Assembly: GCA_017552845.1 (NCBI GenBank) | Contig: JAFZOE010000042.1 | Coordinates: 1 to 12,745, forward strand | Source of the DNA: Clostridia bacterium | Lineage (GTDB): Bacteria; Bacillota; Clostridia; Oscillospirales; Acutalibacteraceae | Length of the DNA: 12,745 bases | Direction of reading: 5' to 3' | Shown here: in pieces, positions 7,130 to 12,745 of the stretch | Layout: each line of letters starts with the position of its first letter | Position numbering within the stretch: position 1 is the first letter of the stretch | Made by a program: the position numbers and the translations under genes | Notes under the pieces: model-generated | Databases searched by the model: none | Told to the model about the DNA's origin: nothing | What the model saw: only the letters and a program-made list of their open reading frames with translations

Positions 7130-8535
7130 TTATTATTATGATAAAATCAGAAAAGATAAAGTCGATATTCGCGAAACTTAGCGGTTTTTCCGTTACCGTT
7201 TACTACAGCGTTCTGCTGTTTGCGGTGGCGGGTGCCTTTATATTCACGGGCCGCGAAGTCCTCGGGACATATATCCTCGCAATTATCGTTTCATCCACTC
7301 TGATATTCAGCGACGACCTGCTCCCCACACTTGAAGGTATACTTGTTATATGTTGCTTTGCGATACGATGCAAGAATTCCGCGCCCGAGTTTTTCTCTAT
7401 GTGGTATCTCGGAATACCGACTGTAATTCTTGTGATTCTGAGATTTATACTTTATAAACCTCAATTCAGAAAAAACTCATTTACCCCTGGCATGCTCGCT
7501 GTATCTGCGGCGATTTTGCTCGGCGGCGCAGGGATTATCTACTGGAAATCATATTTCTCCCCTACTTCGCTGTTTTATATGTTCTCGCTCGGTATCGGTA
7601 TGGTGATACTCATATCATTTGTTTCACCTTGTCTCAGATCCGACAGAGGCTATGATTTCTCCGACAGATTTGCGAAAATTCATATGACCGCTCTCTTTAC
7701 TCTCGCGCTCTCGCTGTTTCAGGAATACGCTTCAAGATTCGATGAATTCTCGCAGAAATTCTCAGTCCTCCCCTTCCAGTGGAGAAACAATGCGGCAACT
7801 ATTCTTATGATGTGCATGCCGTTTGCGTTTTACCTCGCGGCGAAGAAATACAGCTGGACCTTCGCGGGCCTGCTCGATTATATTGCGATTCTTTTTACCG
7901 GCTCGAGAGGCGGTCTCATCTTCGGAACAGTTGAACTTGCAATCTGCCTAGTGCTGATACTTGTTCTCGATAAAAAACACAGGAAAAACAATATAATTCT
8001 TATCTGCGTCCTTTCACTCGGCGCAATTCTTGCGAGCGAAATACTCTTTGAAATGATAAGCTACACGATTCAGAGAATGCTTGACCCCGATGAAAATTCT
8101 ATCAGGCTGAAACTGATTGAACGCGGCTTTGAAGATTTCAAGGCAAGTCCGATGGTCGGCAGAGGTCTCGGATATATGGGCAACAGAGACATTCACCAGA
8201 GCGCAAAGCACACCCTCTGCTGGTATCACTGCTCGATAGTTCAGGTATTCGCCTCAACGGGTCTGATCGGCGCAGCGGCATATACTTTCCTGAATGTTCA
8301 GAGAATCAGATGCTTTATTAAGAATCTCTCATTCTTCGCGGTGATTCTTTTCACTGCGTTTATCGGCCTTGAAATGATGTCGTTTGTAAATCCCGGAATA
8401 TTCGCACCGTTCCCCTATCTTATGCTCGCAACGATTTATTTCGCGGTAATGGAAAACTGCAATTCAAAAGACACCGAAGGCCTAAGGATTATGATGAAAG
8501 GCAAGAAAGATGAAAGTTCTGACAATAGGGAATAA
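7114..8535 (+). CDS. O-antigen ligase / Wzy-type polymerase family membrane protein
   Basis: 473 codons from ATG 7114; ATG 7120 and ATG 7138 are also in frame, and none has a clear ribosome binding site. The promoter at 7101-7129 makes 7138 (465 residues) the likelier start. The protein is almost wholly hydrophobic, with about ten or more membrane segments. The family signature is seen as FQWRNNAA (221-228), GSRGGLIFG with Arg265 (263-271), and a large outside loop with SPMVGRGLGY (345-354) followed by His366 and His372. WaaL, Wzy and teichuronic-type polymerases of this fold join lipid-linked glycans outside the membrane; the loop Arg and His are the usual active residues. The glycan here is unknown, and polymerase versus ligase cannot be told from sequence. 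The next gene starts inside its last 26 nt. Confidence 0.8.
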   Translation: MSMIKFIIMIKSEKIKSIFAKLSGFSVTVYYSVLLFAVAGAFIFTGREVLGTYILAIIVSSTLIFSDDLLPTLEGILVICCFAIRCKNSAPEFFSMWYLGIPTVILVILRFILYKPQFRKNSFTPGMLAVSAAILLGGAGIIYWKSYFSPTSLFYMFSLGIGMVILISFVSPCLRSDRGYDFSDRFAKIHMTALFTLALSLFQEYASRFDEFSQKFSVLPFQWRNNAATILMMCMPFAFYLAAKKYSWTFAGLLDYIAILFTGSRGGLIFGTVELAICLVLILVLDKKHRKNNIILICVLSLGAILASEILFEMISYTIQRMLDPDENSIRLKLIERGFEDFKASPMVGRGLGYMGNRDIHQSAKHTLCWYHCSIVQVFASTGLIGAAAYTFLNVQRIRCFIKNLSFFAVILFTAFIGLEMMSFVNPGIFAPFPYLMLATIYFAVMENCNSKDTEGLRIMMKGKKDESSDNRE

Positions 8536-9196
8536 TTATACTTCAGCGGCTCTCGCTTATCTGCCCGCTCTCGCAGTCGCAGGCGGGAAGGAGTTGCTGC
8601 TCTCAAATCTCTGCACAGACAACTGCTCAATTGAGCATCATTACAGAAACTATATCGATGAGGCGGAGGTCTATTATTATGAGACTTATCTGCCCGGCAT
8701 AACAGAAATGATGCGTCCTGACGGGATAGCTCTTCATGAAGCTGTTGAGGATGACGACTGGGATATGATTATCTTCTGCCAGAATCCGGCTCTCAGCGGC
8801 AAAAAAGCCAGCTATAAACCGTATCTCGGGGAACTCGCCGCATACTGCAAGCTCATGCACCCGGAAGTCAAGCTGATGCTTATTGAGCCCTGGGCAGGCG
8901 GAGAGAATTCCGAAGAAAAGGCGGAGAAGATTCACGAGGCCTGCCGCACTGCAAAAGAAGATGCTGAGCTTGATGGAATAATAAATATCGGAAAGGCATG
9001 GCAGATTGCCGAAGGCACCGGCTCTTTTGATAAGCTCATACAGAGCGGAGATATGCCAGCGGAGAGCGGGAAATTTCTCTGCTCCTGCGTTCTCTATGAA
9101 GCAATATTCGGCGAAAGCGCCGTTGATGTCGAGTATGATTTACAGGGTATTCCCGAAGAAATAAGCAGCCTTCTGAAAATCTGCGCCGAAAGCTGA
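8510..9196 (+). CDS. DUF4886 / SGNH-like protein, apparently without catalytic residues
   Basis: 228 residues. ATG 8510 has AAAGG (8497-8501) 8 nt upstream, inside the end of the ligase-like gene. The opening MKVLTIGNNYT matches the DUF4886 start, KxLxIGNSFS, where Ser is the SGNH nucleophile; here Asn replaces it. The second block NLCTDNCSIEHHY keeps NCS-xE-H but lacks the Gly pair usual there. The last block, around SGDMPAESGKFLCSCVLYE, corresponds to the DGxHLS...GxYLAxCVxYE region yet has no His. The protein probably keeps the fold but not hydrolysis, and may bind a ligand or glycan instead. No signal peptide is seen, so cytoplasmic. The assignment to DUF4886 rests on my recall of the family pattern; an alternative is simply a diverged hypothetical. 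Confidence 0.65.
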   Translation: MKVLTIGNNYTSAALAYLPALAVAGGKELLLSNLCTDNCSIEHHYRNYIDEAEVYYYETYLPGITEMMRPDGIALHEAVEDDDWDMIIFCQNPALSGKKASYKPYLGELAAYCKLMHPEVKLMLIEPWAGGENSEEKAEKIHEACRTAKEDAELDGIINIGKAWQIAEGTGSFDKLIQSGDMPAESGKFLCSCVLYEAIFGESAVDVEYDLQGIPEEISSLLKICAES

Positions 9197-9205
9197 GGTA
9201 ACGAT

Positions 9206-10003
9206 ATGATATTTGCGAATCACGCCCACCTTTATCCGCGCGAAATAAGAGACAATGCCGACGCTGCCGCTCTCATTGAATTCCTTGACGAAACGGGAAT
9301 TGACAGAGCGGTGGCTTTTGCGCCGTTTCCCCACAGGCTGAAAGAAGAGAATTTCGGAATCGACCACAATGAGTGGCTCTATAACGAGATAAAGGACAAA
9401 AAGCGTCTTACCGGTTTCGGAACGGTTGATTTTGAAAAAGATGTTACGGAAGAAGTCAGGCATATTGCCGCTTTGGGTTTCAAGGGAATAAAGCTTCATC
9501 CGCAGGCGCAGGAATTCGTCATAGACGGTGAAGAGGCTTTCAAAGTCTATGCGGAAGCGGAAAAACTCGGGCTTTTCATTTCATTCCATACGGGCGTTCA
9601 CTGGCACAGACTCAGGGACAACAGAGTCATCCTATTTGACGAGGTTGCGTGGAATTTCCCTGCTCTGAATTTCAGCCTCGAACATATAGGCGGCTATCAT
9701 TTCTTCAACGAGGCGCTCGCGGTAATGGTTAATAATTCGAGGAGCGAACCTGGAAACATATTCGCAGGTTGGACAACGGTCAGAGACAGATACGGTAAAG
9801 ACTCGTGGGCGCTCACCGACGAACAACTTGAAACCGTCATTCTGCAGACCGGCGAGGATCACAGCATATTCGGAATTGATTTCCCCTTCTGCAAGAAGGA
9901 TGATATCATCTGGGATATTGAGAGAATCCGCAGGCTGAATATATCGGATGAATGCCGGGAGAATATTCTCGGCAAAACGATTGAAAAGGTGCTTGGTCTG
10001 TAA
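9206..10003 (+). CDS. Metal-dependent amidohydrolase (Amidohydrolase_2-like TIM barrel)
   Basis: 265 residues, cytoplasmic. ATG 9206 is preceded at 6 nt by GAGGT, which overlaps the stop of the previous gene. The metal ligands of the amidohydrolase superfamily are all visible: His6-x-His8 (NHAHLYP), GIKLHP with Lys96 and His98, His128 (FHTG), His160 (LEHIGG) and Asp225 (FGIDFPF). This pattern fits ACMSD/LigW-like or TatD-like enzymes, which hydrolyse or decarboxylate small cyclic or amide substrates with one or two divalent metals. The true substrate is not evident. The stop codon TAA shares its last A with the ATG of the GH5 gene (TAATG), so the two are translationally coupled. It is an unusual partner for a glycosidase. 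Confidence 0.85.
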   Translation: MIFANHAHLYPREIRDNADAAALIEFLDETGIDRAVAFAPFPHRLKEENFGIDHNEWLYNEIKDKKRLTGFGTVDFEKDVTEEVRHIAALGFKGIKLHPQAQEFVIDGEEAFKVYAEAEKLGLFISFHTGVHWHRLRDNRVILFDEVAWNFPALNFSLEHIGGYHFFNEALAVMVNNSRSEPGNIFAGWTTVRDRYGKDSWALTDEQLETVILQTGEDHSIFGIDFPFCKKDDIIWDIERIRRLNISDECRENILGKTIEKVLGL

Positions 10004-11073
10004 TGGAACGTATAATTGCATTTATTATGAGTATAATTTCATTTATATCAATGATTCTGCCGTTTCCGGTTGCTCCGCAGACGGATTCCGTGAAATTCGC
10101 CTCTTCGCTCGGGGCGGGCTGGAATCTAGGCAACACACTGGATTCCTGGCAGATTCCCGAGCCGGATGATACTGAGATCTGCTGGGGCAATCCGAAGGCG
10201 GAAAAGGCGTTGTTTTCCTTACTCAAAGAAAGCGGCTTCAACTCGGTAAGAATTCCCGTCACATGGTTTCAGCATCTTGATGATGATGGAAATATAGAAT
10301 CGGAATGGCTTGACAGAGTCAACGAAGTTGTTGATTATGTCATTGACTGCGGTATGTTTGCCGTTCTCAATATTCAGCACGATGATCAGGACTGGCTGAT
10401 TACGGATAATGAGCATGAGCGTAGCGCGACGGAAACACTTGTAAAACTCTGGAAACAGATTGCAGAGAGATTCGCCGGCTATGATGAAAAGCTCATATTC
10501 GACATAATGAATGAGCCGCGCGTCGTCGGCGCAGAGACAGAATGGCAGGGAACCGACGAGGGCAGACAGGTTGTAAACCGTATGAATTCCGCGGCATTGA
10601 AAGTGATAAGGGAGTCTGGCGGAAATAATGCAGACAGATATGTTTTCATTACCGGCTATGCCGCCAGCGACCTTGAAGAGAATTTCACGGCGATTGAAAT
10701 CCCCGATGATCCGCATGTAATGATTTCGCTTCATTATTATCCCGGCACGGCACACCGCTCGGAATTCAAGGACTGCGAAGAAAAGCTGACGCTCAAGCAG
10801 AAATATGAGATATATAAGAAACTGCGCGCTTTTTATGAAACCTTTGCCGCAAAGGGCGTCGGCGTATGCATCACCGAATGCGGCTGGACCGACAGGGAGA
10901 ATCTCTGGAATCTTGCCGACAGAGCAAAATACGTTGTCCGGACAGCGAACAGATTCGGCTTTTACTGCTTTGTCTGGGATAACGGCGCGGATTTTATGCT
11001 GATTGACAGAAACAATCTGAGCGTAGCATATCCCGAATATACAAAAGCAATAACAAATCAGAGAATCAGATAA
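10003..11073 (+). CDS. Glycoside hydrolase family 5 endoglucanase-like protein
   Basis: 356 residues, close to a bare GH5 barrel, with no carbohydrate-binding module, dockerin or sorting signal. Residues 1-24 are hydrophobic with possible cleavage near FPVA, so the enzyme is likely exported or membrane-held; the N-terminus has only one basic residue. Family marks are GWNLGNTLD (39-47) and all eight classical GH5 residues: Arg83 (SVRIPVTW), His126, Asn170-Glu171 (DIMNEP, acid/base), His244 and Tyr246 (SLHYYPG), Glu292 (ITECGW, nucleophile) and Trp325 (FVWDNG). The usual His-His pair is Gln125-His126. GH5 enzymes cut beta-1,4-glucans and related hemicelluloses with retention of configuration. 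The ATG overlaps the previous stop as TAATG. Specificity cannot be fixed from sequence alone; a role on the cell's own polymer rather than plant cellulose is conceivable given the neighbours. Confidence 0.9.
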   Translation: MERIIAFIMSIISFISMILPFPVAPQTDSVKFASSLGAGWNLGNTLDSWQIPEPDDTEICWGNPKAEKALFSLLKESGFNSVRIPVTWFQHLDDDGNIESEWLDRVNEVVDYVIDCGMFAVLNIQHDDQDWLITDNEHERSATETLVKLWKQIAERFAGYDEKLIFDIMNEPRVVGAETEWQGTDEGRQVVNRMNSAALKVIRESGGNNADRYVFITGYAASDLEENFTAIEIPDDPHVMISLHYYPGTAHRSEFKDCEEKLTLKQKYEIYKKLRAFYETFAAKGVGVCITECGWTDRENLWNLADRAKYVVRTANRFGFYCFVWDNGADFMLIDRNNLSVAYPEYTKAITNQRIR

Positions 11074-11086
11074 CAGAGGCAGAATT

Positions 11087-11293
11087 ATGGAGATAAACTG
11101 GCACGACGGATTCAATATAAAAGCGAAAGCGGAGAACGGAGAAATCCTGATATCCGCAAACAAAGAAGGCCTGCTCTCGCTGGCTGATCAACTGACTGCC
11201 CTTGCAGAAGAAGAAAAAGGAAGCCATATTCACTATGGCGATTACAATTCACTTGAAGACGGCTCTGATGAGCTGATTATAGAATTGAAATAA
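11087..11293 (+). CDS. Small Imm32-like protein
   Basis: 68 residues. AGAGG (11075-11079) is 7 nt before the ATG, and 13 bp separate it from the GH5 stop. The sequence has ISANKEGLLSLADQL (22-36) and, near the end, SHIHYGDYNSLEDGSDELII. These resemble the Imm32 immunity-protein pattern of EGLLxLA followed by an aromatic/His-Tyr-NxLExGSxELxIE tail. Polymorphic-toxin immunity proteins bind and block a partner toxin, but no toxin gene is visible on either side, so immunity is not supported by context. The family match is from memory of the profile. The protein is strongly acidic at the end, soluble and cytoplasmic. Confidence 0.6.
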   Translation: MEINWHDGFNIKAKAENGEILISANKEGLLSLADQLTALAEEEKGSHIHYGDYNSLEDGSDELIIELK

Positions 11294-11320
11294 ATAATAT
11301 ATCATAAAAGAGGATTGAAA

Positions 11321-11950
11321 ATGAAAAAGAAAATACTGGTCATCAACGGCAGCCCTCATAAGGACGGCTGCACAGCCACTGCACTTAAGGAAATGATAAA
11401 GATTTTTGATGAAGAAGGCTTTGAGACTAAGATTCTCAATATCGGGAATCAGAAAATTCAGGGGTGTATCGGATGCAACACCTGCAACTCCAAAGGCAAA
11501 TGCGTATTCGATGATATTGTAAATGAGACTGCTCTTGATTTTGAGCAGGCTGACGGGCTTGTTATCGGCAGTCCCGTATATTACGGCTCGCCGAACGGTT
11601 CTTTGCTTGCTCTGCTCGACAGGCTGTTTTTCTCCTCATCGTTTTCAAAGCAGATGAAGGTCGGAGCTGCAGTTGTCTCCTGCCGCCGCGGCGGAAATAC
11701 GGCTTCATTTGATGTGCTTAATAAATACTTCACCATTTCATCAATGCCGGTGGCTCCGAGCACATATTGGAATCAGGTTCACGGATTCACGCCCGATGAT
11801 GTCATGAAAGATGCCGAAGGCCTGCAGACGATGCGCAATCTCGCGAGAAATATGGTCTTTATGATAAAAGCAATCTCCGACGCAAAAGAGAAATACGGTT
11901 TACCGCTGAAAGAGACGGAAGCCTTCACCAGTTTCCAGGACGGGAAATAA
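11321..11950 (+). CDS. NADPH-dependent FMN reductase / iron-sulfur flavoprotein-like
   Basis: 209 residues from ATG 11321, with AAGAGG (11308-11313) 7 nt upstream; an in-frame TTG at 11315 overlaps that site and is unlikely. Flavodoxin-like fold: the FMN phosphate loop is NGSPHKDGCTATAL (9-22) and the isoalloxazine loop is GSPVYYGSPNG (83-93). Cys49, Cys52, Cys55 and Cys61 give C-x2-C-x2-C-x5-C, the pattern that binds a 4Fe-4S cluster in Isf-type iron-sulfur flavoproteins of anaerobes. Such proteins move electrons or reduce quinones, azo and nitro compounds; the physiological partner is unknown here. Cytoplasmic. The 27-bp gap to the Imm32-like gene has no hairpin, so read-through transcription is likely. 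Confidence 0.88.
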   Translation: MKKKILVINGSPHKDGCTATALKEMIKIFDEEGFETKILNIGNQKIQGCIGCNTCNSKGKCVFDDIVNETALDFEQADGLVIGSPVYYGSPNGSLLALLDRLFFSSSFSKQMKVGAAVVSCRRGGNTASFDVLNKYFTISSMPVAPSTYWNQVHGFTPDDVMKDAEGLQTMRNLARNMVFMIKAISDAKEKYGLPLKETEAFTSFQDGK

Positions 11951-12029
11951 GCGATTTTGAAATTTATCAAAAAAGTGTGTGAGGTATCAATAGGTATATT
12001 CGTTTAATAAGTGAAAGGGGTGCAAAAAT

Positions 12030-12745
12030 ATGAAAAAAACAATTCTTTCAATATCGGCAGTTATACTCGTTCTTATTATAACGGCGTTTTCGTTCTCGGC
12101 CTGCGGCAGCAGCAAAGCTATGGATAACGGCATAATCGGAGGCGTCTACGGAAAGAATTACGGTTTCACCGCCGCTGACGGAATCGATGAGGAATATGCC
12201 GAAGAGGCAACGCGCGCATATGATGACAACTCCGCGTCAAACACTTCACAAAGCAAGAGCGGACTTAATATTGAGGACGCTCAAGCTAGAAAAATCATCA
12301 GAAACGCTTCACTCGAAGTTGAAACTAAGGAATTTGACAAATTCATCTCCGAGATTGAAAAGGCCGTCAGTTCAGCAAAGGGATATATTGAATCCTCCCA
12401 GATTTACGGAAATTCATATTATTACAGCGACGGCAACCGCTCGGCGACCATGAAATTCAGAATTCCGGCGGACGATCTTGACGCATTTCTCGAAACAATC
12501 GGTGATATGGGAAATGTGAAGGCAAAATCTGTATCGGCAACTGACATCACCGCGAACTATACAGATATTCAGGCAAGGATAGATTCCCTCGAGGCCGAAA
12601 GAAAGGCTCTGCTCGCGATTCTTGAAAAGGCGGATAAGATATCGGATATAATACAGGTTCAGGATAAAATCACGAGCGTGAATGCCGACCTTGACAGCTA
12701 CAAGAGGAGCATTAAGAATTACGACAGCCTCATCGCCTATTCTCA
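12030..12745 (+). CDS. DUF4349-type lipoprotein, 3' end outside window
   Basis: Open from ATG 12030 to the right edge (238 codons plus 2 nt, no stop). AAAGGGG (12014-12020) lies 9 nt upstream. The N-terminus is a lipoprotein signal: MKKT, hydrophobic core 5-20, then FSAC with Cys25 as the lipidation site (Phe at -3 is less usual than Leu). A linker rich in Asp, Glu and Ser follows, then the DUF4349 region from RKIIRNASLEVE on, including KFRIPADDLDAF and the Gly-Asp segment IGDMG. The stretch from YTDIQARIDSLEAERK to the window edge is strongly coiled-coil-like. DUF4349 proteins are surface lipoproteins, usually with a C-terminal membrane segment, of unknown role. It follows the flavoprotein gene by 79 bp, in which I find no convincing promoter or terminator. 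Confidence 0.85.
   Translation, partial: MKKTILSISAVILVLIITAFSFSACGSSKAMDNGIIGGVYGKNYGFTAADGIDEEYAEEATRAYDDNSASNTSQSKSGLNIEDAQARKIIRNASLEVETKEFDKFISEIEKAVSSAKGYIESSQIYGNSYYYSDGNRSATMKFRIPADDLDAFLETIGDMGNVKAKSVSATDITANYTDIQARIDSLEAERKALLAILEKADKISDIIQVQDKITSVNADLDSYKRSIKNYDSLIAYS

Noticed and set aside
10219..11163. 314-codon open frame on the minus strand over the GH5 gene
   Set aside because: The plus strand has all GH5 active-site residues; the antisense product has no recognisable domain and runs into the next real gene.
11951..12029. Possible promoter before the DUF4349 gene (TTGAAA, TATATT, TTTAAT)
   Set aside because: No pair of boxes has a 16-18 nt spacing, so I do not claim one.
12187..12453. 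88-codon open frame on the plus strand
   Set aside because: Out of frame inside the DUF4349 lipoprotein gene, basic and low in complexity, with no ribosome binding site.

Overview
The window looks like a chromosomal piece of an anaerobic Gram-positive gut or rumen bacterium of the class Clostridia, probably Oscillospiraceae/Ruminococcaceae-like. The grounds are the HrcA/CIRCE-controlled groES-groEL operon with Firmicutes-type promoters, AGGAGG-like ribosome binding sites, and families common in these genomes: DUF4886, DUF4349 lipoprotein, a GH5 cellulase and a YdcF-like membrane protein. The lineage is inferred from family content only; there is no rRNA or species marker here. I see no insertion sequence, integrase, tRNA, CRISPR array or phage gene.

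Left part (1-4950). On the minus strand lie a large secreted alpha/beta-hydrolase-like gene, cut by the window's left edge, and upstream of it a GNAT acetyltransferase. A short divergent promoter region separates them from a plus-strand pair: a membrane-anchored metallophosphoesterase and a multi-pass YdcF/DUF218 protein. The latter is broken into two pieces by a single in-frame TAG. A strong, probably bidirectional terminator at 4966-5003 closes this block.

Middle (5025-7054). groEL and groES are on the minus strand, with a CIRCE operator and sigma-A-like promoter upstream. An extra CIRCE half-site overlaps the -10 box.

Right part (7114-12745). A plus-strand gene train, divergent from groES, encodes an O-antigen ligase/polymerase-like membrane protein, a DUF4886 (SGNH-like) protein that has lost its catalytic residues, a metal-dependent amidohydrolase, a GH5 endoglucanase-like enzyme, a tiny Imm32-like protein, an Fe-S flavoprotein-like reductase, and the start of a DUF4349 lipoprotein. 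The first four genes overlap or nearly touch and are probably one operon. The last three are separated by 13, 27 and 79 bp and may be part of it.

The best candidates for something new are the four-to-six-gene train (polymer ligase, dead SGNH protein, amidohydrolase, glucanase) and the amber-interrupted YdcF gene. The linked function of the train is inference from gene order only. Nothing here is a recognised defence or mobile system.
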